Of a stretch of DNA of 64,000 bases, positions 17,496-26,379 are shown one piece after another (position 1 is the first letter of the stretch; every line of letters starts with the position of its first letter). The stretch covers positions 248,001-312,000 of the forward strand of contig NC_014501.1 of NCBI RefSeq assembly GCF_000147335.1, written 5' to 3'. The translations under genes and the position numbers were made by a program. The notes below the pieces were generated by a model. The model had not been told where the DNA came from and searched no databases. It saw only the letters and a program-made list of their open reading frames with translations. Source of the DNA: Gloeothece verrucosa PCC 7822 (GTDB lineage Bacteria > Cyanobacteriota > Cyanobacteriia > Cyanobacteriales > Microcystaceae).

Positions 17496-19196
17496 ATGAC
17501 TCCTGATACAGAACTCACACCCGTTGATCAAGGCCAACTTCAAGCACGAACGATCCGCCCCATTGCAGCTAGTGCAATTTATGGCATTGCGTTTGACGGA
17601 GATATATTACTAGCAGTTGATCCGAGAAATGGCTATCTTCTACAGATAGATCCCTTCACGAATAATACTACCATCATTAATCCTCATAACTGGGACGATT
17701 TTATTGGGGCTACAGGGTTAGCGATCGCCGATGATACCCTCTGGTTTACAACCCGAGAAAATGTCTATTTTTGTCCGATTTCCCGACAAGGAACCACGAT
17801 ATCCTTGACTTATCCGGCTCAATTATTTACTCGTCTGAACTATCCGGTCAATGGGGTAGCTGTACAGGAAGGGGCTGTATATGTCACCTGTCAGAAAAGT
17901 GGAGATATTTATATTTTTAACCGAGAAAACGGCAAAGAAATTACCCGTTTATATGCTCCCGGCATCGGCACGCAAAATATTACAGTTAAGGGAGAACAAC
18001 TCTGGTTATCTGATCCCCTAGAACAAACAATTTTCTGTTTGGATCGAGCAACGGGGAAAGAGATTTTTAGTGTCTTAACACCCTTTGAGTCTCCCACCGG
18101 CTTAGCTTTTCATCGTTGTCAAAAAACGGGAAAAGAGACTTTATATGTGGCTTATACCTATTCGGAACCTTATATCCGAGATAATCCTAATGCCGAACCC
18201 AATTATGAACTACAATACCGTGACCGCACCTTCATTCATCCGCTTTATTTCCGGTTAGATACTGAGAAAAAATATGCCCTTTCCAACGGTTATTTAATAG
18301 AAGTATCTTATGTAGAAGAATTAGAACCGTTAGATCCCTTTTTATTACCCAATGTAGAATGGCGCATTGCTTTACCCGCCGAAACAGACCGACAAAAGGT
18401 AAGAAAAGTCGAAGCCATCGGACTTCCTTTCACCGAAGAAGTACAAGAAGGACAACGGGTAGCTGTGTTCAAATTTGATCAGTTGACCAACAATGCTCGC
18501 TATGTTTTTGGCTGGAAAGCCATTTTAGAAGTTTGGAGTATTAAATATCAAATCAAGCCGCGTGAGTGCGAAAATATCCCAGAATTATCGCCGGAATATC
18601 AAGCGCGATATCTGATCGATAATGATGATTTAGCAATGGATACAGAAATTATTCGTCGGGCGGCAGAAGAAGCCATCGGACGAGAAACAAACTTATTGCG
18701 AAAAATGTATAGTATCCGAAATTATGTTTATGATCGCCTTTCTTATGGCATTAAACCTCATATTGATTCCCCAGATATAGCCCTAAAACGAGGTGTGGGG
18801 TCTTGTGGGGAATATTTAGGTGTATTATTAGCTTTGTCTCGCCTCAATGGAATTGCTTGTCGTACAGTAGGACGTTATAAATGTCCGGCTCATCCTTTAA
18901 TGAAAAATTTGCCTTTACAACCGGATTATAATCATGTTTGGATGGAGTTTTATATACCCGGATTTGGCTGGTTACCGATGGAATCTAATCCCGATGATAT
19001 CAATGAAGGGGGGCCTTATCCGACGCGCTTTTTTATGGGGTTAGCTTGGTATCATGCGGAGATGGCCAAAGATGTGCCTTTTGAAAGGTTATTGAGTAAC
19101 GGTTCTCCCGTAAATAAAGAGCAGGTTTCTATCGGGGAGTTAGCCATTAATCATGTACAGTTTACCATTTTGGAAGAGTTAGACCCCAATCAATGA
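17496..19196 (+). CDS. Transglutaminase-like protein with N-terminal beta-propeller
   Basis: 566 aa. Residues about 20-240 contain repeated propeller-like strands (IYGIAFDGDILLAVDPRNGY, LWLSDPLEQTIFCLD). A linker of about 100 residues follows, then a transglutaminase/protease-like core: GVGSCGEYLGVLLALSRLNGI with the Cys, YNHVWMEFYIPGFGW with the His, and MESNPDD with the Asp, so the Cys-His-Asp triad is complete. Such cores hydrolyse or crosslink peptide amides; the substrate is unknown. No signal peptide, so probably cytoplasmic. It is close to the convergent queC gene (36 bases). Confidence 0.8.
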   Translation: MTPDTELTPVDQGQLQARTIRPIAASAIYGIAFDGDILLAVDPRNGYLLQIDPFTNNTTIINPHNWDDFIGATGLAIADDTLWFTTRENVYFCPISRQGTTISLTYPAQLFTRLNYPVNGVAVQEGAVYVTCQKSGDIYIFNRENGKEITRLYAPGIGTQNITVKGEQLWLSDPLEQTIFCLDRATGKEIFSVLTPFESPTGLAFHRCQKTGKETLYVAYTYSEPYIRDNPNAEPNYELQYRDRTFIHPLYFRLDTEKKYALSNGYLIEVSYVEELEPLDPFLLPNVEWRIALPAETDRQKVRKVEAIGLPFTEEVQEGQRVAVFKFDQLTNNARYVFGWKAILEVWSIKYQIKPRECENIPELSPEYQARYLIDNDDLAMDTEIIRRAAEEAIGRETNLLRKMYSIRNYVYDRLSYGIKPHIDSPDIALKRGVGSCGEYLGVLLALSRLNGIACRTVGRYKCPAHPLMKNLPLQPDYNHVWMEFYIPGFGWLPMESNPDDINEGGPYPTRFFMGLAWYHAEMAKDVPFERLLSNGSPVNKEQVSIGELAINHVQFTILEELDPNQ

Positions 19197-19232
19197 CTCT
19201 AACTCCTGAGTCGGAGACTCCTGCTATATTTC

Positions 19233-19916
19233 TTAACTTTTTAGAACCGGTGTTGCCAATTCAGGATAACCCGCCTCAATTAAAGCGCGGTTCCGAATGC
19301 GGCAGGAGTCACATAACCCACAAGGTTCATCTCCCCCTTGATAACAAGACCAAGTATCGGCAATCGGAACTTCCAAACTCATTGCACGACGGACGATATC
19401 AGCTTTTGAGTCTTTGACTAAAGGAGCCATTAATTGAATCGCTTTTCCTTCTACTCCCACTTTAGAAGACAAACTGGCTAATTTTTGAAAAGCCTCAATA
19501 TATTCAGGACGACAGTCAGGATAACCGGAATAGTCCACCGCATTAATACCTAAATAAATGGCTTCTGCGCCTTTTGCTTCTGCTAGAGAGAGGGCGATAG
19601 CAATAAAAACTGTATTGCGACCCGGTACATAGGTATTCGGGATCAGATTAGGTTTAACCCCATCGGTAGGCATATCGATCAACTCATCCGTCAGAGAAGA
19701 ACCGCCCCATTGAGACAGATTAACATCCATAATATAGTGAGATTTGATGTCCAATGCCGCCACAACTTTTTTAGCCGCTTGTAGTTCTCGTTGGTGGCGT
19801 TGTCCATAAGACAAAGAGAGGGCGATCACCTCATAGCCATCCGCAAGGGCGATCGCGGCGCTAGTGGCTGAGTCTAAGCCACCCGATAATAAAACAACTG
19901 CGAGGGGTTGATTCAT
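19233..19916 (-). CDS. queC: 7-cyano-7-deazaguanine (preQ0) synthase
   Basis: 227 aa, full length. The PP-loop ATPase motif [12 protein letters not shown] is at the N-terminus, and the C-terminal zinc site uses CYQGG...[10 protein letters not shown]. QueC converts 7-carboxy-7-deazaguanine to preQ0 in queuosine precursor biosynthesis. It is the last gene of a minus-strand run with a DUF29 gene and queE. HIP1 at 19849-19856. Confidence 0.96.
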   Translation of the reverse strand: MNQPLAVVLLSGGLDSATSAAIALADGYEVIALSLSYGQRHQRELQAAKKVVAALDIKSHYIMDVNLSQWGGSSLTDELIDMPTDGVKPNLIPNTYVPGRNTVFIAIALSLAEAKGAEAIYLGINAVDYSGYPDCRPEYIEAFQKLASLSSKVGVEGKAIQLMAPLVKDSKADIVRRAMSLEVPIADTWSCYQGGDEPCGLCDSCRIRNRALIEAGYPELATPVLKS

Positions 19917-19929
19917 GGTTAATGATTAA

Positions 19930-20394
19930 TTATTCTGGCCAGTAATCAATATTTAAGATTTGCTCTTGAGTAAAAGGGCAAATTTCAGGAAATATTTCTA
20001 GAGGTAAATTGGTCTGACTAGCGGCTAATTGTCTGCCATGACCATAACACTCATCAAAAACTTCAGCCACATAAAATTTTAGACTAGGACAATCTGAAAA
20101 AATTTCTTGTAGTCTTAGACGATGTTTAATGACGATAGACTGATAGCTTTCAGAACGCACAGAGGGTTGATATTGATATTGAAGTAAATTCATCAACAGA
20201 ACTCGAAGATTACTTTTAAGGGTATTTTGAGTTCTTCTGGCAGTTCCTTCAAGTTCTTTAATTAAATTATCTAGATCAATTTGCTCAAAAGACCTATCTT
20301 GTAATAACTTAATAGTGATCATTAACCATTGATAAAAATCTCGTTCATAAAGAGAACTTGGGTAATTAAAAGTTGGGTTTTGTAAAATAGCCAT
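19930..20394 (-). CDS. DUF29 family protein
   Basis: 154 aa with the DUF29 hallmarks YERDFYQWLMITIKLLQ, DLDNLIKELEGTARR and a helical body ending in CPFTQEQILNIDYWPE. DUF29 proteins are very abundant in cyanobacteria, often in paralogue groups, and have no established function. It lies between queE and queC with 13 and 24 bases on either side, so it is co-transcribed with preQ0 synthesis genes. That may be chance, as these genes move often. Confidence 0.85.
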   Translation of the reverse strand: MAILQNPTFNYPSSLYERDFYQWLMITIKLLQDRSFEQIDLDNLIKELEGTARRTQNTLKSNLRVLLMNLLQYQYQPSVRSESYQSIVIKHRLRLQEIFSDCPSLKFYVAEVFDECYGHGRQLAASQTNLPLEIFPEICPFTQEQILNIDYWPE

Positions 20395-20418
20395 AATTAG
20401 AATAAAGGTAACAAACCA

Positions 20419-21036
20419 TTAACGAACATTTAGAAATTTATGAGTTTGTAAACTCATACGCCATTGAGGATGCTTTAAAACAAATTCAAAAATTAAGGCT
20501 CCCGAGTTAGGGGTATTCCATTCGGGTTGAAGATATTTAACCACCGTTGAGGGCAGTTTAGCGGCTTGGCGTTGCGCCCAATGTAAATCTTCTTCATTGG
20601 CAATTACCACCTTAAGCTCATTAACCTGCTCATAGATACTTTCGTGGGGTCGCTTATAGGGTTTAGGAGAAAAGGTGACCCAGTGGAAGTTACCGCTAAA
20701 AGGATGGCTCCCAGAGGTTTCGAGATGAACCCGTAGTCCTAAAAGTTGTAATTCTCGGGTTAGAGGAATTAGATCGTGCATTAAAGGTTCGCCACCGGTA
20801 ATCACCACTATAGCCGGATTAGCCATTTTAGCTGACTCGAGTAAATTTTCCACTGACTGATGGGGATGACGTTTAGGGTTCCAAGATTCCTTTTGATCGC
20901 ACCAAGGACAATAAACATCACACCCTCCAAGGCGAATAAAAAAAGCACTGACTCCAGTCCAAGCTCCTTCACCCTGAATTGAATGAAAAGTTTCTACAAT
21001 AGGATAGGTACAATGGGTTAGGTTAACAGTTTTCAT
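20419..21036 (-). CDS. queE: 7-carboxy-7-deazaguanine synthase (radical SAM)
   Basis: 205 aa. SIQGEGAWTGVSAFFIRLGG leads to the radical SAM cysteines in CDVYCPWC, followed by VITGGEPLM (SAM-binding GGE) and HLETSGSHPF. QueE makes 7-carboxy-7-deazaguanine from carboxytetrahydropterin. First gene of the queE-DUF29-queC run. Its start is only 24 bases from the divergent ycf51 gene, so the promoters must overlap or lie inside the neighbouring genes. Confidence 0.95.
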   Translation of the reverse strand: MKTVNLTHCTYPIVETFHSIQGEGAWTGVSAFFIRLGGCDVYCPWCDQKESWNPKRHPHQSVENLLESAKMANPAIVVITGGEPLMHDLIPLTRELQLLGLRVHLETSGSHPFSGNFHWVTFSPKPYKRPHESIYEQVNELKVVIANEEDLHWAQRQAAKLPSTVVKYLQPEWNTPNSGALIFEFVLKHPQWRMSLQTHKFLNVR

Positions 21037-21060
21037 AAAATAGGCCGAACGTCAACTAAA

Positions 21061-21585
21061 ATGGAGTTTCCAACAGATTTTTCTACCTATACTTTGTGGT
21101 CAGCTTATCTGACTGTAGCTTTCCTCCTTTTTACCATTATTGCGTTTATCTTTAAATGGGGATTTCGTTTTCGCTTAGTGGGCGTTACGGGTTTTATGGG
21201 GGTACTAACAGGAGGGTTATTTGCTCTCGGACTAGGACTATATACCCGTACCGAAGTGCCTGGCTCCGTGCGTTATGCTTTAGTCTATGATAACGGAGCC
21301 AATCAAGCAGTGATTTCTGTTGCCGATCAAATTAATCCTTCACAAGTGGAAGCGACTCTATATCAAGCTTCCGATGATTTATTTTCTTTTGGTAGAGCCG
21401 ATCGAGAAGGTCAGGGTAAGCTGACTATCCGTCTGAGGACTCTTGTCCATCCAGAACCGGGGCTGTCTATTCCCCTCTATCTCGGAGAAGTTAAACGTTC
21501 CTTAAGAGTTCGAGATGATGAGCAAGTTCAAGTGACAATTTTTACTGATAAGTTTGCTCAATTACCTCAAGATAATAACAGTTAA
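21061..21585 (+). CDS. ycf51: Ycf51 family protein (DUF2518)
   Basis: 174 aa. Two N-terminal membrane helices (about 12-30 and 36-60) are followed by a soluble beta-rich domain (RYALVYDNGANQAVISVADQ). This is the Ycf51 arrangement, found in cyanobacteria and red-lineage plastids with no known biochemical role. Divergent from queE. A run of GTTAACAGT-type short repeats follows the stop (21583-21620). Confidence 0.88.
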   Translation: MEFPTDFSTYTLWSAYLTVAFLLFTIIAFIFKWGFRFRLVGVTGFMGVLTGGLFALGLGLYTRTEVPGSVRYALVYDNGANQAVISVADQINPSQVEATLYQASDDLFSFGRADREGQGKLTIRLRTLVHPEPGLSIPLYLGEVKRSLRVRDDEQVQVTIFTDKFAQLPQDNNS

Positions 21586-21715
21586 CAGTTCATCGTTAAC
21601 AGTTAACAGTTAGTGGGTTGTCAGTGTTCAATGATTAGTCATTTCTGTTGACTGTTAACTCCTTTCTCAGTTTTTGAGTTGCCTCACTGTTGCCCAAAAA
21701 TTTAAAAATACCGTC

Positions 21716-22879
21716 ATGAAACAAAAAACACCTCAATTGTTAAATTCAACTGCAACTATTTTACCTCCCCTAATGATTGCTCCGACACAAGTGTTAAGAG
21801 GGGAAAATATTTTATTGCAGACTGGGGAAGCGATCACCCGTTTGGGAAAACGTCCTCTGATTGTTGGGGGAAATCACACCCTAAATTTAGTCGAACCTCG
21901 TTTAAAACCGCTTTTTGATCAGCATAACCTCTGTATCTCTACAGCTAATTATAGCCCTGATTGCTCAGAAAATTCTCGGAAATTTCTTAAGAATTTAGTC
22001 AAAGAGCATCAAGCTGATTTAATTATTGGGGTGGGTGGGGGTAAAGCCTTAGATATGAGCAAATTATTAGCCGCTCAATGTCAACTGCCTGTGGTGACTA
22101 TTCCCACTTCTGCGGCAACTTGTGCGGCTTGGAGTGCCTTATCTAATGTTTATTCAGATCAGGGGGCTTTTTTATATGATGTGCCTTTATCTCGCTGTCC
22201 TGATTTATTGATTTTGGATTATGATTTGATTAAAACTGCTCCTCAAAGAACCTTAATAGCCGGAATCGGAGATGCACTGGCTAAATGGTATGAAGCATCA
22301 GTAAGTAGTGGGAATTCTAGCGCCACTTTAATTATTTCTGCGGTGCAACAAGCGAGAATTTTAAGAGATATTCTTTTGCAAAAATCTGAGAAAGCACTCT
22401 CTACTCCCGGCGGCGAAGAATGGCGTGAGGTGGTAGATGCTACGGTTTTAGTAGCTGGAGTCATTGGAGGTTTGGGAGGAGCAAATTGTCGTACTGTGGC
22501 GGCTCATGCTGTCCATAATGGCTTAACTCACCTGCCGGCGGCTCATGATGCCTTACATGGAGAAAAAGTGGCTTATGGGATTTTGGTACAATTGCGGCTA
22601 GAAGAAATGGTACAGGGTAATCAATTGGCTGTTTCTGCTCGTCAACAGTTATTAAAATTTTATGATCAGATTGGTTTACCAAAAAGTTTAGAAGATTTGG
22701 GGTTAAAAAATATTACTTTATCTGAGTTGCGTCATGCGGCTGAGGTGGCTTGTAATCCTAAGTCCGATATTCATCGTTTGCCTTTTACGGTGATTCCAGA
22801 CGAGTTGATGGCGGCGATGGTTTCTACTACGGTTTTACGCGAAAGTCGCCGAGAGCAAGATGTTAAAAGTTTGGATTAA
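21716..22879 (+). CDS. GldA-like iron-containing alcohol/glycerol dehydrogenase family protein
   Basis: 387 aa from the ATG at 21716; the frame extends upstream without a better start. NAD-binding region GVGGGKALDMSKLLA, then PTSAATCAAWSALS; metal ligands are expected around GIGDALAKWYEA (Asp) and the two His-containing segments VAAHAVHNGLTH and HDALHGEKVAYG. The family oxidises glycerol or related polyols with NAD+. The physiological substrate here is uncertain; such proteins in cyanobacteria are also annotated as glycerol-1-phosphate dehydrogenase-like. Single gene with its own terminator. Confidence 0.82.
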   Translation: MKQKTPQLLNSTATILPPLMIAPTQVLRGENILLQTGEAITRLGKRPLIVGGNHTLNLVEPRLKPLFDQHNLCISTANYSPDCSENSRKFLKNLVKEHQADLIIGVGGGKALDMSKLLAAQCQLPVVTIPTSAATCAAWSALSNVYSDQGAFLYDVPLSRCPDLLILDYDLIKTAPQRTLIAGIGDALAKWYEASVSSGNSSATLIISAVQQARILRDILLQKSEKALSTPGGEEWREVVDATVLVAGVIGGLGGANCRTVAAHAVHNGLTHLPAAHDALHGEKVAYGILVQLRLEEMVQGNQLAVSARQQLLKFYDQIGLPKSLEDLGLKNITLSELRHAAEVACNPKSDIHRLPFTVIPDELMAAMVSTTVLRESRREQDVKSLD

Positions 22880-22886
22880 AATTACG

Positions 22887-22911
22887 GTGGGCTTTGTCCC
22901 ACTACTTTTTT
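22887..22911 (+). terminator. Rho-independent terminator of the GldA-like gene
   Basis: GTGGG (22887-22891) pairs with CCCAC (22898-22902), followed by TA and a T run. It lies between convergent genes. Confidence 0.7.
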
Positions 22912-22971
22912 ATCCTAATAAAAAAAACTGAACCTCCAAAGCAAACTAAGGCTCAGAATTTTACTTTTTTT

Positions 22972-23796
22972 CTAGGAGAGAGACTTTGGTTGACGGGTAA
23001 GCATCAATCCACTTAAAAACAAGGCTAGACCTACTATCGTGCTTGGTTCAGGAATTTCTCTAGATGTCGCGCTGGGTGCAGGTGCATTAGTATTAGATAA
23101 ACTCGGTTCACTTAGGTCAGTTCCATATTGGAAACGAACATTTTTAATCGAGTTGAGTTTAAAGTCAGCCGGCAAATTCGATAAAACGAAGGTTACGCTA
23201 TCTTTGACAAAAGTTCCTTTTTTCACTGGGTTATTAGCATCAGCATTGACACTCTTGATAATGCCGTAATTAAATTGCTGAGTACCCCCATCCTCGGAAA
23301 GATGAAACCCTGGAGTGATCCCAAAGCCGGCAGTTCCTAGTCCATAATGCTGTGTTACTTGCGGACTTGCATTGCCACCCAATCCTGTAGAGACAGTAGT
23401 AGATGAAAAGCCCCATAGCTTGGGGGTTGCAAGATTGACATTGGTTGCCGTGTTATTACCGTTGATGACCGTTGGGGCTGTAGCTGAAAACAAAGATAAG
23501 CTAGGATTGCCGGTAAGATCCCAAAAAACCCCTGTCAGTACATCACTCGGTTTTGAGACGGGGTTCAAGTTTTCCAGGGTTATTGTTAACTTTCCTGGGT
23601 TAAGACTGTCATCAAAGGTGGCTTTTGCTGATAAAGAATTGGAAGAAACTGAGTTAGTACCTGTCCCTGTAACAGAGATTGAAGCGGCTTGTACAGGAGT
23701 TTGCCAGGCTAGTAGTACAGGTGATAAAGCCACACCAGCTATCCATAGTGCAGGTTTAATGATGTTAACAAACGATGGTTGATTGAGAAATTTCAT
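22972..23796 (-). CDS. PEP-CTERM sorting-domain exported protein
   Basis: 274 aa. A signal peptide (about 1-37, ending VQA-AS) leads to a beta-rich domain high in Asn, Thr and Ser. The C-terminus has the PEP-CTERM signal: IPEPSTIVGLALFLSGLML then a basic tail. PEP-CTERM proteins are processed by exosortase and sent to the cell surface or extracellular matrix. The central domain (FDDSLNPGKLTITLENLNPV) resembles the XDD-type or related PEP-CTERM families, which have no known activity. Preceded by 211 AT-rich bases (23797-24007). Confidence 0.88.
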   Translation of the reverse strand: MKFLNQPSFVNIIKPALWIAGVALSPVLLAWQTPVQAASISVTGTGTNSVSSNSLSAKATFDDSLNPGKLTITLENLNPVSKPSDVLTGVFWDLTGNPSLSLFSATAPTVINGNNTATNVNLATPKLWGFSSTTVSTGLGGNASPQVTQHYGLGTAGFGITPGFHLSEDGGTQQFNYGIIKSVNADANNPVKKGTFVKDSVTFVLSNLPADFKLNSIKNVRFQYGTDLSEPSLSNTNAPAPSATSREIPEPSTIVGLALFLSGLMLTRQPKSLS

Positions 23797-24007
23797 TAAT
23801 AGCTTTTTCCTTCTTTAATAGCTGATCAACTCAGTGTTTTTCTTTAGCTAAATTACTCTATATGATTTAAATTAGTTAAATTAACTTAAGCGATTCCACT
23901 TAAATCTATTTGTAACAATTATTTTTACATTTGTCAACATTTTTTTACAAAATAAATTTATGATAAATTCTTGCTAGTGTTTGATATATTCTTAACAAAA
24001 TATCCCG

Positions 24008-24448
24008 CTAAAGTTCTGACTCAAAAGCCGCCTCAAGATATTGACTGAGGGTTAATTGATAGCCTTCCCAAAAGACCGGCTTACCTAAACTAATATCTGA
24101 TTTGATGGGTTGATTGAGGTCACACTTTTTCTTTTTATAACTCACTATAGCAACATCAAAACGACAAGGTAAAAGAGCTAAATTCGGGTATTCACCTAAA
24201 AATAATCCTGCACTTCGGATAAGTTTAAGTTGTTTTTGCGTGTTAATTGCTAATAACCCGTCAGCATCCCAATTGCCGCTACTGCGTGTTTTAACCTCTA
24301 TAAATGCTAAAGTTGGACAAGTTAAGCATTGAGCAATGATGTCAATTTCTCCCCAACGACAACGCCAGCGATGATGAAGGATAGACCATTGTTGCGCTTT
24401 TAACCATTCTAAAACTAATTTTTCTCCGAGTTCACCAATTTTAGTCAT
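24008..24448 (-). CDS. YraN/UPF0102 family endonuclease-like protein
   Basis: 146 aa with the UPF0102 core: GELGEKLVLEWLKAQQW, RWGEIDIIAQ and FIEVKTRSSG, giving the nuclease-like E-x(n)-D-x(n)-ExK signature of the restriction-endonuclease fold. Function is not settled in the family. The start codon (24446-24448) sits inside a heptameric TTAGTCA-type repeat array, which is unusual. Confidence 0.88.
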   Translation of the reverse strand: MTKIGELGEKLVLEWLKAQQWSILHHRWRCRWGEIDIIAQCLTCPTLAFIEVKTRSSGNWDADGLLAINTQKQLKLIRSAGLFLGEYPNLALLPCRFDVAIVSYKKKKCDLNQPIKSDISLGKPVFWEGYQLTLSQYLEAAFESEL

Positions 24449-24491
24449 TAGTCGTTAGTAGTTAGTCGTTAGTTATTAGTTATTAGTTATC
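24445..24491. repeat. Short tandem repeat (heptamer TTAGTNR, STRR-type)
   Basis: About six degenerate copies of TTAGTCG/TTAGTAG/TTAGTTA fill the gap between the GTPase and yraN genes and run into the yraN start codon. Such heptameric repeats are typical of cyanobacterial intergenic DNA. Confidence 0.75.
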
Positions 24492-24498
24492 TTTTCCC

Positions 24499-26091
24499 TT
24501 ACCAATCATCATCATTTCTTCTGACGTAAACTTCTTCGGTTTCTTCTTCTTGTTCTTCTTCGGGATCTTGCCATTGATCAGAAAAAGGTTTAACCACTTT
24601 ATTAATAGCATCTGAAATAAAGGCTTTGATAAACTCATCCTTGCGGCTTAACTGAAACTGTCGCTGCACAACTTCGGTAATTCCTCCATCTCCCCAGTCT
24701 TGATCGTGGCGGAAATATTCCACAAAACTTTTCCCGGCAATACGGGTTAAATAAGCACCTGTTACTGCTTGTATGGCTTTCCCGACTATATAAGTGGCTA
24801 CCTGAAACTGTAAGGCTCTTGCTAATAATTCTACGGCTCCTTTAACCACTCCTAAACTGACCAACGTTTTGCCTAAAGATAAGGCTAATTCTTTTCCTCT
24901 CTCGCTATTAATTTCACAGTTATAAACCTGACCAATTTCGATCACCATTTGGGCGTTAACGGCGGCGGCGGCTAACATATCCACAACCGGTAAAGGTGTA
25001 ACGGCAATTACTCCGGCTCCTATCCATTGATAACGGTCTATAATTTTATCAGCTTGTCTTCGTCTTTGACTATCAATAATTTTTCTAGCTTCTTCTCCTA
25101 ATCGTTGCGATTGCAATAAGATATTATCAGCAATTAAATCCTCTCCCTCTGCCCGTAAAATAGCCGCTAACCGTTTAATTAAAGGAATAATATCCGGTTC
25201 AGGTTGAATGAGTTCTCCATTTTCTAATTGCACGGGTTGAGGGTTAGCCGCCAGTGCCACAATATCAGCCGCATTAATAAAGTCTTGTACCCGTTGTTTT
25301 AACTGATTTAAAATGACTTCTTGATCTTCATCAGAATACAGATCAGTTTTGTTAAAAATCAGTAGGGATCGTTTACCAATTCCTACTAACATTCGCAGGG
25401 GTTCATATTCAGATTGACGTAAATCATTATCTATTACAAATAAAAGTAGGTCTGCCTCAGTCGCTAACTGTCTGGCTAATTGTTCTCGTTGTGTTCCGGC
25501 GATGCCGGCTTCTAAAATTCCTGGAGTATCGGTAATTAAAATTTCCCGAGAAATCCCTTTTAATTTAAGCCGATAAGTTTCGCCTATCTGAGTGGTTCCC
25601 ATAGTGGCCTCAACATTACCCACCATTTCGCCGATTAAAGCATTAACCAGAGAAGTTTTGCCGGCTGAACCGGTGCCGAATACCACTACTCGCAATTCTC
25701 CTCGGGCTAAATTAGCTTCTATTTCTTGCGATCTGCTTAATAAGGCTTTTTGAGAAACTTTATCCTGAATTTGCTGCACTTGTCTTTTAACAGCTTTCAG
25801 ATTTTCTGAGGCGGCCTCGGTTTTTTGTTGGGGAAGTTTAGCGGCTATACGACGGTAACGGGCCTTTTTACTGGACTGTTTTGGGGATGAGAAAACATTG
25901 AAGTAATAGAAGAACCCATAAATAATGCACCCAAGTACAACAATCAACAACCAAACCATCAAATGAGCCAATAAAGGGGAACTCCAGGCTATTTGGCTGT
26001 AGAGTCTGTAAATCGAATCAATTAACCACAAAAGTAGTCCCAGAAGGATTCCTAGACTAATAATTAGAGTCAGTAGGCGTGGCAGAGGCAT
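24499..26091 (-). CDS. Membrane-anchored Era-like GTPase with DUF697 domain
   Basis: 530 aa. Two membrane helices lie at the N-terminus (about 5-27 and 40-66). The GTPase domain follows: G1 GTGSAGKTS, G2-like TMGTTQIG, G3 DTPG, G4 NKTD. The C-terminal DUF697 part (about 350-470) has hydrophobic helices with AVTPLPVVDMLAAAAV. The tail is acidic (EEEQEEETEEV). GTPases of this type are thought to act at membranes; the exact role is unknown. Both ends of the gene are flanked by TTAGTCA-type heptamer arrays. Confidence 0.88.
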   Translation of the reverse strand: MPLPRLLTLIISLGILLGLLLWLIDSIYRLYSQIAWSSPLLAHLMVWLLIVVLGCIIYGFFYYFNVFSSPKQSSKKARYRRIAAKLPQQKTEAASENLKAVKRQVQQIQDKVSQKALLSRSQEIEANLARGELRVVVFGTGSAGKTSLVNALIGEMVGNVEATMGTTQIGETYRLKLKGISREILITDTPGILEAGIAGTQREQLARQLATEADLLLFVIDNDLRQSEYEPLRMLVGIGKRSLLIFNKTDLYSDEDQEVILNQLKQRVQDFINAADIVALAANPQPVQLENGELIQPEPDIIPLIKRLAAILRAEGEDLIADNILLQSQRLGEEARKIIDSQRRRQADKIIDRYQWIGAGVIAVTPLPVVDMLAAAAVNAQMVIEIGQVYNCEINSERGKELALSLGKTLVSLGVVKGAVELLARALQFQVATYIVGKAIQAVTGAYLTRIAGKSFVEYFRHDQDWGDGGITEVVQRQFQLSRKDEFIKAFISDAINKVVKPFSDQWQDPEEEQEEETEEVYVRRNDDDW

Positions 26092-26095
26092 TTTC

Positions 26096-26131
26096 GGTTA
26101 GTCAGCAGTCATTAGTCAGTAGTCATCAGTG
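26096..26131. repeat. Short tandem repeat (TTAGTCA heptamers)
   Basis: GTTAGTCAGCAGTCATTAGT-type degenerate heptamers just upstream of the GTPase gene, related to the array at 24445-24491. Confidence 0.65.
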
Positions 26132-26192
26132 ATTTCTCACCGAATCATTTTCCTACACTTTATCGAAAATTGCGGGTAAAAACCTCGCCCTT

Positions 26193-26330
26193 CTAGGGCG
26201 AATTTATAGACTTAATGAAATCTCTCAAAACCTCCGACATCGTAATATTTAATTTTTGAGCGTAGTTTTTGAGCTTCTCATATTCTAGCTCATTGATATA
26301 GAACTGTATTTTCTTCATTCTTCTTGTCAT
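26193..26330 (-). CDS. Tiny ribbon-helix-helix (CopG-like) protein beside tnpB
   Basis: 45 aa, starting MTRRMKKIQFYINELEYEKL and continuing KNYAQKLNITMSEVLRDFIK. This is the complete strand-helix-helix pattern of RHH DNA-binding proteins: a basic N-terminal strand (KKIQFYI), helix 1 (ELEYEKLKNYAQKL), the NITMSE turn and helix 2. It is divergent from tnpB with 49 bases between the two starts, an ideal site for a regulator of both genes. Repression of tnpB is inference. Confidence 0.75.
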   Translation of the reverse strand: MTRRMKKIQFYINELEYEKLKNYAQKLNITMSEVLRDFIKSINSP

Positions 26331-26379
26331 AAGGCTTGATTAGTGATATACTCCTACATAAGGATATAATACAATTGCA

